Of a stretch of DNA of 64,000 nucleotides, positions 29,059 through 38,853 are shown piece by piece. The DNA comes from Pseudomonas cuatrocienegasensis (lineage in GTDB: Bacteria; Pseudomonadota; Gammaproteobacteria; Pseudomonadales; Pseudomonadaceae), in assembly GCF_900110925.1 (NCBI RefSeq), contig NZ_FOFP01000002.1, positions 372,001-436,000 on the forward strand. The letters are read 5' to 3'. The first letter of the stretch is position 1, and each line of letters begins with the position of its first letter. The notes under the pieces are model-generated. The model saw only the letters and a program-made list of their open reading frames with translations, was not told where the DNA came from and made no database searches. The translations under genes and the position numbers were made by a program.

Positions 29059-29649
29059 ATGGGCTTCGAGATTCGCAAGATCGTCAGCTACACAGAAGAG
29101 ACCTTTATCGAGAGTGGCAAGGTTGCGGAAAAACCCGTGACCATGGCCGGACTCGCTGTGGTGATGAAAAACCCCTGGCACGGTCGCGGCTTTGTCGAAG
29201 ACCTGAAGCCGGAGATCAAGGCCCATTGCTCGGCGTTGGGTGCCCTGATGGTCGAACGGTTGACCGCGCTCATCGGCGGTGCCGCTAACATCGAGGCGTA
29301 CGGCAAGGCAGCGGTGGTGGGCGCCGATGGCGAAATCGAGCATGCCTCTGCGGTTATCCATACCCTGCGCTTTGGCAACCACTACCGCCAGGCGGTGCAG
29401 GCCAAAAGCTACCTGAGCTTCACCAACAAGCGCGGCGGGCCAGGCACCTCGATCCAGATTCCGATGATGCACAAGGACGACGAAGGCCTGCGCTCGCACT
29501 ACATCACCCTGGAAATGCAGATAGAAGACGCGCCTCGCGCCGACGAACTGGTGATCGTGCTCGGCGCCGCTGACGGCGGCCGTTTGCACCCACGCATCGG
29601 CAATCGCTATAGCGACCTGGAAGAGCTGGCCGCTGAGCAAGCCCAGTGA
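29059..29649 (+). CDS. Amino-acid-synthesis family protein (DUF1185)
   Basis: A 196-residue soluble protein of Pfam PF06684. Family landmarks are 'EIRKIVSYTEETFIESGK', 'KNPWHGRGFVEDLKPEIK', 'EAYGKAAVVGADGEIEHASA' and 'GPGTSIQIPMMHKDDE'. Known structures of the family have a variant of the Bacillus chorismate-mutase fold and form trimers; the proposed link to amino-acid metabolism is unproven. It is the first gene after operator A and has GGAGAA before its ATG. In this operon of oxidative catabolic genes a ring-opening or isomerising step on a cyclic intermediate is a reasonable guess, no more. Confidence 0.88.
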   Translation: MGFEIRKIVSYTEETFIESGKVAEKPVTMAGLAVVMKNPWHGRGFVEDLKPEIKAHCSALGALMVERLTALIGGAANIEAYGKAAVVGADGEIEHASAVIHTLRFGNHYRQAVQAKSYLSFTNKRGGPGTSIQIPMMHKDDEGLRSHYITLEMQIEDAPRADELVIVLGAADGGRLHPRIGNRYSDLEELAAEQAQ

Positions 29650-29674
29650 CCCGAAACGCGTGCAGGAGCTTGCA

Positions 29675-30508
29675 ATGATTGGGCTACAGGCTGAGCGTAC
29701 CCCGGCGGGTACCAGTTACCTGGTAGCAGGCCAAGGCTACCCGGTGGTGCTGATCCACGGCGTGGGTCTGAACAAAGAAATGTGGGGCGGGCAAATCGTC
29801 GGCCTGGTACCGCACTTCCAGGTCATCGCTTACGACATGCTTGGCCACGGTGCCAGCCCACGCCCACAGCCAGGGATCGGGATGGAGGGTTATGCCGAGC
29901 AATTGCACGAGCTGCTCGAGCATTTGCAGGTGCAGCAGGCCATGGTTGTCGGGTTTTCCATGGGCGGCTTGGTGGCGCGAGCATTTGCCCTGCATTACCC
30001 GCAGCACACACAAGCACTGGTGATTCTCAACAGCGTGTTCCAGCGCAGTGAGCAACAGCGCGCGAGCGTCGTTGAACGCACCCGCCAGGCGGCCGAACAT
30101 GGCCCAGATGCCAACGCACAGGAAGCGCTGTCGCGCTGGTTCAGCCGTGAATACCAAGCGGCCAACCCGGCGCAGATTGCCGCCATCCGCCAGACCTTGG
30201 CGAGCAACGACCCCCTGGGCTACCTAACGGCTTACGAACTCTTTGCCACCCAGGACATGTACCGCGCCGACGACTTGACCAGTATCAAGGTGCCGACCCT
30301 GGTCGCGACCGGTGAGCTAGACCCCGGTTCAACCCCGCAGATGGCTCGGCAGCTGGCCGCGCAGATTGCCGACGCGCAGGTCGTGGTGCTCAAGGAGCAA
30401 CGGCATATGATGCCGGTGGAGTCCCCGCGCCTGGTCAACCAGATGCTGCTGGACTTTCTGCAAACCGCCTGTCACCTGAGCCCACCGATAAAGGGAATAG
30501 TTGCATGA
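29675..30508 (+). CDS. Alpha/beta hydrolase, RutD/enol-lactonase-like
   Basis: A 277-residue alpha/beta hydrolase. The oxyanion region is 'VVLIHGVGLNKEMWG', the nucleophile elbow is GFSMGG with Ser95, the acid is Asp in 'TGELDPGSTP' and the base is His in 'EQRHMMPVESP'. It resembles 3-oxoadipate enol-lactonases and the carbamate hydrolase RutD. AGGAG six bases before the ATG at 29675 decides the start over a GTG at 29660. Its stop overlaps the aldehyde dehydrogenase start as ATGA, so the two are translated together. It probably hydrolyses an ester, lactone or carbamate intermediate. Confidence 0.88.
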   Translation: MIGLQAERTPAGTSYLVAGQGYPVVLIHGVGLNKEMWGGQIVGLVPHFQVIAYDMLGHGASPRPQPGIGMEGYAEQLHELLEHLQVQQAMVVGFSMGGLVARAFALHYPQHTQALVILNSVFQRSEQQRASVVERTRQAAEHGPDANAQEALSRWFSREYQAANPAQIAAIRQTLASNDPLGYLTAYELFATQDMYRADDLTSIKVPTLVATGELDPGSTPQMARQLAAQIADAQVVVLKEQRHMMPVESPRLVNQMLLDFLQTACHLSPPIKGIVA

Positions 30509-31986
30509 GCCTCGTCCGCTTTCAGATGTGCATCGACGGCCAGTGGGTCGACGCCGTATCCGGCGCGACCTTCCAGAGCTTCGACCCCTCATCGGCACTC
30601 GCCTGGGCCGAGTTGCCCGATGCCGATGAACGCGATGTCGAGCGCGCCGTGCAAGCGGCGCAGCAGGCGTTTGAGCAGCCGAGCTGGCGTAGCCTGAGTG
30701 CAACCGCCAGGGGTAAGTTGCTGCGCCGCCTGGGCGATCTGATTGCAGAAAACCAGGAGCAACTGGCGCAGTTGGAAAGCCGCGACAACGGCAAGCTGAT
30801 CCGCGAGACCCGTGGCCAGGTCGGTTATTTACCGGAGTTCTTTCATTACACCGCCGGGCTGGCCGACAAGTTGGAGGGCGGCACCCTGCCCTTGGACAAG
30901 CCAGATATGTTGGCTTATACCCTGCATGAACCGCTGGGTGTGGTGGCCGCCATCATCCCGTGGAACAGCCCCCTCTACCTCGCGGCGATCAAGCTGGCGC
31001 CGGCCCTGGCGGCTGGCAATACCATTGTCCTCAAGCCTTCGGAACACGCCTCGGCCACCATCCTTGAGTTGGCTCGCCTGGCCCTGCAAGCCGGCATACC
31101 GCCCGGTGTAGTCAACGTGCTCACCGGCTTCGGTCCCAGCGCCGGCGCCGCCCTCTCCCGCCATCCTCTGGTGCGCAAGGTCGCCTTTACCGGCGGTGCT
31201 GCCACCGCGCGCCACGTCGTGCGCAACAGCGCAGAGAACTTCGCCAAGCTGTCCCTGGAACTGGGAGGTAAGTCGCCCAATATTATTTTTGCCGATGCCG
31301 ATCTGGACAGCGCCATCAATGGCGCGGTGGCCGGCATCTACGCCGCCTCCGGGCAAAGCTGCGTAGCCGGCTCACGTTTGCTGGTGCAAGACAGCATCTA
31401 CGACGAGTTCGTCCAGCGCCTGGTGCAACGCGCCCAGCGCATCCGCATCGGCAGCCCTCAGGACAACGCCAGCGAGATGGGCCCATTGGCCACGGCGCAA
31501 CAACTGGCGGTGGTCGAAGGCCTGGTGGCCGACGCCCTGGCCGAGGGTGCGCGCCTGCGTTTGGGTGGCAAGCGCCCCACGCTCGACAGCAACGGCTGGT
31601 ACTACGAACCAACGCTGTTCGAGTGCGACCGCAACTCGATGAAGATCATGCAGGAAGAAGTCTTCGGCCCCGTGGCCTCCGTCATCCGCTTCAAGGACGA
31701 AGCCGAGGCCCTGGCGATGGCCAACGACTCACAGTTTGGCCTGGCAGCCGGCATCTGGACTCGCGACCTGGGCCGAGCGCACCGCATGGCGCGGGATATT
31801 CGCTCCGGCATCGTCTGGATCAACACCTACCGCGCAGTGTCGGCCATGGCGCCAATCGGCGGATTCAACAACAGCGGCTATGGCCGCGAGAGCGGCATCG
31901 ACTCGGTGCTGGCCTACACCGAACTGAAGACGGTGTGGATCAACCTCTCGCAAGCGCCCATGGCCGACCCCTTCATCATGCGTTAA
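30505..31986 (+). CDS. NAD(P)-dependent aldehyde dehydrogenase
   Basis: A 493-residue aldehyde dehydrogenase. The proton-abstracting Glu252 lies in 'LSLELGGKSPNI' and the nucleophile Cys286 in 'YAASGQSCVAGSRLL'. The cofactor-binding 'IIPWNSPLYLAAIKLAPALA' and 'FGPVASVIRFKDEAEA' are standard. It oxidises an aldehyde to its acid; its neighbours suggest a semialdehyde released from ring cleavage. It overlaps the hydrolase by four bases and its stop overlaps a potential ATG of the next gene. Confidence 0.93.
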   Translation: MSLVRFQMCIDGQWVDAVSGATFQSFDPSSALAWAELPDADERDVERAVQAAQQAFEQPSWRSLSATARGKLLRRLGDLIAENQEQLAQLESRDNGKLIRETRGQVGYLPEFFHYTAGLADKLEGGTLPLDKPDMLAYTLHEPLGVVAAIIPWNSPLYLAAIKLAPALAAGNTIVLKPSEHASATILELARLALQAGIPPGVVNVLTGFGPSAGAALSRHPLVRKVAFTGGAATARHVVRNSAENFAKLSLELGGKSPNIIFADADLDSAINGAVAGIYAASGQSCVAGSRLLVQDSIYDEFVQRLVQRAQRIRIGSPQDNASEMGPLATAQQLAVVEGLVADALAEGARLRLGGKRPTLDSNGWYYEPTLFECDRNSMKIMQEEVFGPVASVIRFKDEAEALAMANDSQFGLAAGIWTRDLGRAHRMARDIRSGIVWINTYRAVSAMAPIGGFNNSGYGRESGIDSVLAYTELKTVWINLSQAPMADPFIMR

Positions 31987-32000
31987 TGAGGACGCCTGAC

Positions 32001-32492
32001 ATGATCGATGCCGCACGCTACAAAGAAGTCATGGGTGCCTTCCCCTCAGGCGTGACCGTTGTCACCACGCTGGATGGCAATGGCGCGCTGGTCGGCCTCA
32101 CCGCCAGCGCGTTCAGCGCCCTCTCGCTGGACCCCGCGCTGGTGCTGTTCTGCCCTAACTATGCCTCGGACACCTACCCGGTTCTGCGCGACAGCCAGCA
32201 GTTCGCCATCCACCTCCTGGCGGGCGACCAACAGGCCGAAGCCTATGCGTTTGCCAGCAAGGGTAAGGACAAAGCCCAGGGCATCGAGTGGTACCTAAGC
32301 GAACTGGGCAACCCGCTGCTGATGAAGGCCACGGCGATTATCGAATGCGCGCTCTGGCGTGAGTACGATGGTGGCGACCACGCCATTATCGTCGGTGCCG
32401 TGCAAAACCTGATCCTGCCGACAACCCCAGTCATGCCAATGCTCTATCACCGCGGCAAGCTCGGCGCCCTGCCTGAAATTGCCTGCTCCTGA
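32001..32492 (+). CDS. Flavin reductase (RutF/HpaC-like)
   Basis: A 163-residue flavin reductase of the split-barrel family. Its opening 'EVMGAFPSGVTVVTTLDGNG' followed by 'GLTASAFSALSLDPALVLFC' is diagnostic, and 'GDHAIIVGAVQNL' ends the barrel. Such enzymes use NAD(P)H to make free FMNH2 for a partner monooxygenase. The only candidate partner here is the LLM protein at 42221. ATG at 32001 is chosen, with TGAGGA eight bases upstream; an ATG at 31986 is possible. The frame extends far upstream inside the dehydrogenase gene, which is not coding. Confidence 0.9.
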   Translation: MIDAARYKEVMGAFPSGVTVVTTLDGNGALVGLTASAFSALSLDPALVLFCPNYASDTYPVLRDSQQFAIHLLAGDQQAEAYAFASKGKDKAQGIEWYLSELGNPLLMKATAIIECALWREYDGGDHAIIVGAVQNLILPTTPVMPMLYHRGKLGALPEIACS

Positions 32493-32501
32493 GGAGGCTT
32501 G

Positions 32502-32891
32502 ATGAACACTAACAAATACGCCAAAGGCCTGGAAATTCGCACCCAGGTTTTAGGCGAAGCCTATGTGAAGCAGTCCATCGCGAACGCCGATGACTTCAGC
32601 CGCCCCCTGCAAGAGCTGGTCACCGAGTACTGCTGGGGCCACGTCTGGGGGCGGGAGGGCTTATCGCTGCAAGAACGCAGCATGATAAACTTGGCCATGA
32701 TTTCGGCGCTCAATCGGCCCCACGAACTGAAGTTGCATATCCAAGGCGCCCTGCGCAACGGCCTGAGTCAGGAGCAGATCCGCGAAATACTCCTGCAAGT
32801 CGGCATATACTGCGGCGTGCCCGCAGCGGTAGACAGCTTCAGGGTGGCCAAGGAAGCCTTTGCTGACTTCGACGCCAACGCCCAACCATAA
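32502..32891 (+). CDS. Carboxymuconolactone decarboxylase-family protein
   Basis: A 129-residue all-helical protein similar to the PcaC type: 'YCWGHVWGREGLSLQERSM', 'LKLHIQGALRNGLSQEQIRE' and 'QVGIYCGVPAAVDSFRVA'. True PcaC decarboxylates gamma-carboxymuconolactone; other members are peroxidases. No other protocatechuate gene is present, so decarboxylation of a different intermediate is possible. GAGGAG five bases before the ATG fixes the start. It lies nine bases after the flavin reductase. Confidence 0.88.
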   Translation: MNTNKYAKGLEIRTQVLGEAYVKQSIANADDFSRPLQELVTEYCWGHVWGREGLSLQERSMINLAMISALNRPHELKLHIQGALRNGLSQEQIREILLQVGIYCGVPAAVDSFRVAKEAFADFDANAQP

Positions 32892-32965
32892 ACACCACGC
32901 CATGGCTGCGTAGCGTTGAGGGCGTCATGCTTGCCGACGTTTCAGTCATTTTCAGAGCGGACCTT

Positions 32966-34286
<1,321 letters not shown>

Positions 34287-34335
34287 GGGCTGTTGAGGCG
34301 TGTTTGCGGCGGCGGTGGAAACTGAGATCAAGCGA

Positions 34336-34914
34336 ATGGGAATTTGGGATCGGATTTTTGGTGGCAGCTTTAGCATGCCGCCACCAGAAGGCACTAACCT
34401 CAGCGACAGCGAATGCTTCAAGGCATTAAGACCGGAACTACCTCAGCAACGTCGGGCCTTGAAAGCGCTTCTCGAAGCTATATTAATCTGCACGCCCGAC
34501 GCCGAGCGCAGCAGGCTGGTGCGACGCGCACTACGAAAGTTAGACAATGGGTACTGCCCCAGTGATGCTTTATACGAAGGCCTCGTTGAGGAAAAGCGCG
34601 GGCAAAAACTGAATGAGCTAGCACTAATGGCCTGTGACTTCCGTGGCTTCGACTCCTTCGAGTACCTCGCCCCGCACCTCGTTCGCGCGAGCGGCATCAC
34701 AACGCCCTTTGTCTACTCAAACAACAGTCTGATGACTCTGGCCGAGGTCTTAACGGAATTTGACCTCTGGTTGAAACCCTACGGCCGACGCTATTTGCAC
34801 CTGAATACTGGGGGCGATGAGTATGTAGGATTTATCGCGAGAGAAGAACGCGTAGCTGAGATCATCGTGCTGGCAAAAGAGGCAATGGTTCAGGTCAGCC
34901 TAGAGAATTTCTAG
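34336..34914 (+). CDS. Unrecognised hypothetical protein of the island
   Basis: A 192-residue soluble protein that I cannot place. It begins 'MGIWDRIFGGSFSMPPPEG', has a helical first half ('QQRRALKALLEAILICTP') and a second half with 'LTEFDLWLKPYGRRYLHLN' and 'DEYVGFIAREERVAEIIVLA'. Base and codon use are visibly more AT-rich than its neighbours (many ttg, tta, cta and gta codons), suggesting a separate origin. ATG at 34336 is preferred over a GTG at 34300, though neither has a strong ribosome site. Its TAG stop overlaps the first base of a GTGTCG-bounded repeat element. Confidence 0.65.
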   Translation: MGIWDRIFGGSFSMPPPEGTNLSDSECFKALRPELPQQRRALKALLEAILICTPDAERSRLVRRALRKLDNGYCPSDALYEGLVEEKRGQKLNELALMACDFRGFDSFEYLAPHLVRASGITTPFVYSNNSLMTLAEVLTEFDLWLKPYGRRYLHLNTGGDEYVGFIAREERVAEIIVLAKEAMVQVSLENF

Positions 34915-35056
34915 TGTCGTGCTAGCAATGATCTGTCGCGCTATCGCGAATAAATTCGATCCTACAAAAGTCTGGATCGCCCGCAAGCGGGCTCCTACAA
35001 GAAGCACCTCCCGCGCAGCCTGCCATTGACCGACAGTTAATGCTTGAGACGACGCA
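34914..35056. repeat. GTGTCGCGAC-bounded interspersed element, copy 3
   Basis: It begins GTGTCGTGCTAGCAATGATC, contains TCGCGAATAAATTCGATCCTAC (34944-34965) and a REP-like CGCCCGCAAGCGGGC unit (34974-34998), and ends with CATTGACCGACA followed by a degenerate GACGACGCA. Both ends match the 43264-43417 element although the middle differs. Confidence 0.6.
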
Positions 35057-35097
35057 AGGTGTAGGCCTGGCCTAACGATTTTCCGCAGCAACCCCGC

Positions 35098-35406
35098 TCA
35101 CACCATCCCCTCCACAGTCCCAAGCCCCTCCACCACAATCACTTCGACGATGGCCGCGCCCTGGCGATGTTGGGCGGCGTGTTGGTACTCGGGTGAGTGG
35201 TAGCACGCCAGCGCTTGCTCATAGGAGGCAAATTCGATCACCACGCTGCGTTGCGGGGTGCTTCGGCCCTCCAGTGCCTGCGCGCGCCCGCCCCGTGCCA
35301 GTAGGCGGCCGCCGTACTGGGCAAATACTGCTGGCGCACGGGCGGTGTATTCGCCGTATTGCTCGGGGTTGGTCACGTCGACCTGTGCGATCCAATAGCC
35401 TTTCAT
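35098..35406 (-). CDS. DUF1330 protein
   Basis: A 102-residue ferredoxin-like-fold protein matching DUF1330: 'MKGYWIAQVDVTNPEQYGEY', 'YGGRLLARGGRAQALEG', 'VVIEFASYEQALACYHSPEY'. The family has no proven function; small dimeric proteins of this fold often act on unstable intermediates or as monooxygenase helpers. It is divergent from the RibBX gene and shares operator B with it. AGAGGGA precedes the ATG at a good distance. Confidence 0.85.
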   Translation of the reverse strand: MKGYWIAQVDVTNPEQYGEYTARAPAVFAQYGGRLLARGGRAQALEGRSTPQRSVVIEFASYEQALACYHSPEYQHAAQHRQGAAIVEVIVVEGLGTVEGMV

Positions 35407-35431
35407 GGCATTCCCTCTGTTGTTAAATTTG

Positions 35432-35446
35432 TATTATGGTATACCA
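35432..35446. promoter_or_regulatory. GntR operator B, between DUF1330 and ribB
   Basis: TATTATGGTATACCA with a perfect TGGTATACCA core lies in the 74-base divergent gap, so one site could control both the DUF1330 gene and the RibBX gene. The gap is too short to hold an FMN riboswitch. Confidence 0.8.
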
Positions 35447-35480
35447 AAATACCATGACACATTCCAACGGGGACGCCGGT

Positions 35481-36602
35481 ATGCCTTTTAATAGCACCGA
35501 AGAGATCATCGAGGATTTTCGCCAAGGCAAAATGGTTTTGCTGGTCGACGATGAGGACCGGGAAAACGAAGGCGACTTGCTCCTCGCCGCCGAGGCCTGT
35601 ACCCCCGAGGCCATTAATTTCATGGCGCGAGAGGCGCGCGGCCTGATCTGCCTGACGCTGACCGACGCACATTGTCAGCGCCTCGGGCTTGAGCAAATGG
35701 TGCCAAATAATGGCAGCGCGTTTGCCACCGCCTTTACCGTTTCGATCGAAGCCGCCCAGGGGGTGACGACCGGCATATCTGCGGCTGATCGCAACCGCAC
35801 CATAGAGGCAGCGGTGGCGGCTGATGCCTGCGCCGATGACCTGGTCCAACCCGGCCATGTCTTCCCTCTACGCGCCCGCGAAGGTGGCGTGCTGAGCCGT
35901 GCCGGGCACACCGAGGCCGGCTGCGACCTGGCGCGCCTGGCGGGCTTTAGCCCGGCTGCGGTGATCGTCGAGGTCATGAACGACGACGGCAGCATGGCTC
36001 GCCGCCCGGAGCTGGAGGCCTTCGCCGCGCGCCACGGGATCAAGATCGGCACCATCGCCGACCTCATCCATTACCGCCTCAGTACGGAACACACGGTCCG
36101 CCGTATTGGTGAGCGGGAACTGCCCACCGTGCACGGCACTTTCCGCCTGGTGACCTATGAAGACTGCCTCGACGGAGGCGTCCACCTGGCCATGGTGATG
36201 GGCGATATACAGCGCGATCACGCCTGCCTGGTGCGCGTGCATGCCCTGGATCCGCTGCGCGACCTGGTGGGCGCGGAATACAGCGGCCCGCCAGCGTGGA
36301 CGCTTTGGGCCGCTCTGCAAAAGGTCGCAGCCGCAGGCAACGGCGTGGTGGTCGTGTTGGCCAACCACGAGTCTTCCCAGGCGCTGCTGGAACGGGTACC
36401 GCAGCTGACGCAAGCCAAGCGCCCATTCAATCAGGTCGCGTCGCGCAGTTACTCGGAGGTGGGGACAGGTGCACAGATATTGCAGGACCTGGGCGTGGGC
36501 GTCTTTCACCACCTGGGGCCGCCGCTGAAATATGTCGGCCTGGCGGGCTATAACCTGGAGGTGCTGAGCAGCATTCCATATGAGCCGGCACCTGCCAGCT
36601 GA
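35481..36602 (+). CDS. ribB: RibBX: DHBP synthase with degenerate GTP cyclohydrolase II domain
   Basis: A 373-residue protein. Residues 1-210 are 3,4-dihydroxy-2-butanone-4-phosphate synthase, which makes the four-carbon unit of riboflavin, with '[19 protein letters not shown]', '[17 protein letters not shown]' and '[14 protein letters not shown]'. The C-terminal part has the GTP cyclohydrolase II outline but lacks the zinc motif C-X10-C-X-C, so it is probably inactive. The ATG at 35481 is chosen because the earlier ATG at 35436 lies in operator B. It is probably a paralog of a core ribB, under GntR rather than riboswitch control, giving extra flavin for the cluster monooxygenase. Confidence 0.85.
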   Translation: MPFNSTEEIIEDFRQGKMVLLVDDEDRENEGDLLLAAEACTPEAINFMAREARGLICLTLTDAHCQRLGLEQMVPNNGSAFATAFTVSIEAAQGVTTGISAADRNRTIEAAVAADACADDLVQPGHVFPLRAREGGVLSRAGHTEAGCDLARLAGFSPAAVIVEVMNDDGSMARRPELEAFAARHGIKIGTIADLIHYRLSTEHTVRRIGERELPTVHGTFRLVTYEDCLDGGVHLAMVMGDIQRDHACLVRVHALDPLRDLVGAEYSGPPAWTLWAALQKVAAAGNGVVVVLANHESSQALLERVPQLTQAKRPFNQVASRSYSEVGTGAQILQDLGVGVFHHLGPPLKYVGLAGYNLEVLSSIPYEPAPAS

Positions 36603-36718
36603 GCATCAGCGGCCCTGGCTGCAGATTAATACCTTACAAATCAAAAGCTCCTGTGTACGACCTGGAAAAAGACAAAGAGATCGCGGTAATCGACCCTGGC
36701 AAAGGCTTGCAGAAAGTT

Positions 36719-36733
36719 TGGAATACCATAATA
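36719..36733. promoter_or_regulatory. GntR operator C, before the ABC transporter operon
   Basis: On the minus strand this reads TATTATGGTATTCCA, one mismatch from the 15-mer at operators A, B and E. It lies 169 bases before the first binding-protein gene. The remainder of the 36603-36901 gap shows no gene. Confidence 0.65.
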
Positions 36734-36901
36734 TGACATTCCGTAGGCCGAGCTAATTGATGAAGCGCCCGCAAGGGAAAGTCCTAATAACAGCTTCCGA
36801 TCTGGCCACCTTTTTAAGGCCCCCATGGACCTACTGCTCCTTAAAGCGTGTGTGGGCATACGTGATGCTCATGTGCGTAAACCACAAGAAAGAGGGCATT
36901 C

Positions 36902-37927
36902 ATGATGGTGTTGAAAAAATCTGCATTAACGCTGATCGCAGCAGGGCTTCTGGGCATGGGCGTGGCCAACGCCGCTGAGCAGAGCATGAGTTTCGTCAGC
37001 TGGGGCGGTACCACTCAAGACGCCCAGAAAGAGGCCTGGGCTGACCCATTCACCGACGCCACCGGCATCAAGGTGCTGCAGGACGGCCCCACCGACTACG
37101 GCAAGCTCAAGGCCATGGTCGAAAGCGGCAACGTGCAATGGGATGTGGTCGATGTTGAGGCCGACTTCGCCCTGCGGGCCGCCAGCGAAGGCTTGCTGGA
37201 ACCCCTGGACTTCAACGTCATCGCACGCGATAAAATCGACCCGCGCTTCGTCTCCGATCACGGTGTCGGCTCCTTCTACTTTTCCTTCGTGCTCGGTTAC
37301 AATCAGAAACGCAGTGGCGATAAAGCCCCGCAAGACTGGAGTGCCCTGTTCGACACCACGACCTTCCCCGGCAAACGTGCACTCTACAAATGGCCAAGCC
37401 CTGGGGTGATCGAGCTGGCGCTGCTGGCCGACGGCGTAACGCCGGACAAGCTCTACCCGCTGGACCTGGACCGCGCCTTCACGAAACTCGACACCATCAA
37501 GAAAGACATCATCTGGTGGGGCAGCGGCGCACAATCCCAGCAGTTTCTGGCCTCAGGAGAAGCCGCTATCGGCCAGTTCTGGAACGGGCGGGTGCATGCC
37601 CTGATGCAAGAAGGTGCATCGGTTGGCGTGAGCTGGAAACAGAACCTGGTCATGGCTGACTTCCTGGTCATTCCCAAAGGTGCCAAGAACAAAGAGGCCG
37701 CCATGAAGTTTCTGGCCCAGGCCAGCAGTGCCGCCGGCCAGGCCGAGTTTGCCAACCTGACAGCCTACGCACCGGTCAACGTCGACAGCGTCAGCTTGCT
37801 GGAGCCTGACCTGGCCAGCAGCCTGCCCACCGCCCACGCCGCCGATCAGATCACGCTCGACTACGCCTACTGGGCCAAGAACGGCGCCGAAATCGCGACA
37901 CGCTGGAATGAGTGGCTGGTGAAATGA
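36902..37927 (+). CDS. ABC transporter substrate-binding protein 1 (PotD/F-like)
   Basis: A 341-residue periplasmic binding protein with a signal peptide cleaved after 'GVANA'. 'MSFVSWGGTTQDAQKEAWAD', 'VQWDVVDVEADFALRAA', 'PGKRALYKWPSPGVIELALL' and 'AAIGQFWNGRVHALMQEG' place it in the spermidine/putrescine-type binding-protein class, which also contains binders of opines, amino acids and other amines. It heads the transporter operon and its stop overlaps the first permease start. It is a paralog of the protein at 40997. AGAGGG precedes the ATG. Confidence 0.92.
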   Translation: MMVLKKSALTLIAAGLLGMGVANAAEQSMSFVSWGGTTQDAQKEAWADPFTDATGIKVLQDGPTDYGKLKAMVESGNVQWDVVDVEADFALRAASEGLLEPLDFNVIARDKIDPRFVSDHGVGSFYFSFVLGYNQKRSGDKAPQDWSALFDTTTFPGKRALYKWPSPGVIELALLADGVTPDKLYPLDLDRAFTKLDTIKKDIIWWGSGAQSQQFLASGEAAIGQFWNGRVHALMQEGASVGVSWKQNLVMADFLVIPKGAKNKEAAMKFLAQASSAAGQAEFANLTAYAPVNVDSVSLLEPDLASSLPTAHAADQITLDYAYWAKNGAEIATRWNEWLVK

Positions 37928-38847
37928 AGATGGCCGCGCGCCCAACTCCGGCGGCGAACCTGGCAGCGCGCGCAAGTCGCGCGCCCACGGCCCAATCGCA
38001 CAGTGGCGAGCAGGCGGTGCGCTGGCGCGGTGCAACGTACCTGCTACCCGCGCTGCTGTTCCTGGGTTTGTTCTTCCTCGTACCGCTACTGGGGTTGCTG
38101 CTGCGCGGTGTGCTGGAGCCAACGCCTGGCCTGGGCAATTACGAACAACTTTTTGCCAGCTCGGCCTACTCGAAGGTGCTGTTCAACACTTTCGCAGTGG
38201 CCAGTCTGGTGACTCTGTTCAGTCTGCTGCTGGGTTTCCCCCTGGCCTGGGCGATTACTCTGACACCCAATGGCTGGGGCCGCTGGTTGCTGAACATCGT
38301 ACTGCTGTCGATGTGGACCAGCCTGCTGGCACGTACCTATTCATGGCTGGTGTTGCTGCAATCATCAGGGGTGATCAATAGCACCTTGCAAAGCCTGGGG
38401 CTGATCAATGAACCGCTGGCGATGGTGCATAACCTCACCGGCGTGGTGATCGGCATGAGCTACATCATGATCCCGTTCATTGTGCTGCCGTTGCAGGCCA
38501 CCATGAGCGCCATCGACCCCATGGTGCTGCAGGCCGGCTCGATATGCGGCGCGAGCCCACTGCGCAGCTTCTTCAAGGTCTTTCTGCCGCTGTGCCGACC
38601 GGGCATTTTTTCCGGCGGTCTGATGGTCTTCGTCATGTCCCTCGGCTACTACGTCACTCCGGCGCTGCTCGGCGGGGCGCAGAACATGATGCTGCCGGAG
38701 TTCATCATCCAACAGGTGCAATCGTTCCTCAATTGGGGGCTGGCCAGTGCGGCAGCGGCCTTGTTGATCCTGATTACCCTGGTGCTGTTCTATGTCTACT
38801 TGAAGCTGCAAGCGGAATCGCCTGTGGCTTCCAGCACAGCGAGGTAA
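37924..38847 (+). CDS. ABC transporter permease (PotB/H-like)
   Basis: A 307-residue inner-membrane permease with six predicted membrane helices after a polar N-terminus of about 40 residues. The EAA loop that contacts the ATPase is 'QAGSICGASPLRSFFKVFLP'. It overlaps the binding-protein gene as ATGA, so translation is coupled. With the next permease it forms the channel of a PotFGHI-like importer. Confidence 0.92.
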   Translation: MKMAARPTPAANLAARASRAPTAQSHSGEQAVRWRGATYLLPALLFLGLFFLVPLLGLLLRGVLEPTPGLGNYEQLFASSAYSKVLFNTFAVASLVTLFSLLLGFPLAWAITLTPNGWGRWLLNIVLLSMWTSLLARTYSWLVLLQSSGVINSTLQSLGLINEPLAMVHNLTGVVIGMSYIMIPFIVLPLQATMSAIDPMVLQAGSICGASPLRSFFKVFLPLCRPGIFSGGLMVFVMSLGYYVTPALLGGAQNMMLPEFIIQQVQSFLNWGLASAAAALLILITLVLFYVYLKLQAESPVASSTAR

Positions 38848-38853
38848 GTTGTC

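Noticed and set aside
31623..32000. Long N-terminal extension of the flavin reductase frame
   Set aside because: It overlaps the aldehyde dehydrogenase in another frame and reads as non-protein-like Arg/His-rich sequence.
35436..35480. ATG at 35436 as start of the RibBX gene
   Set aside because: This ATG lies inside the GntR operator palindrome, and the extra residues have no counterpart at the normal RibB N-terminus; ATG 35481 gives a standard start.
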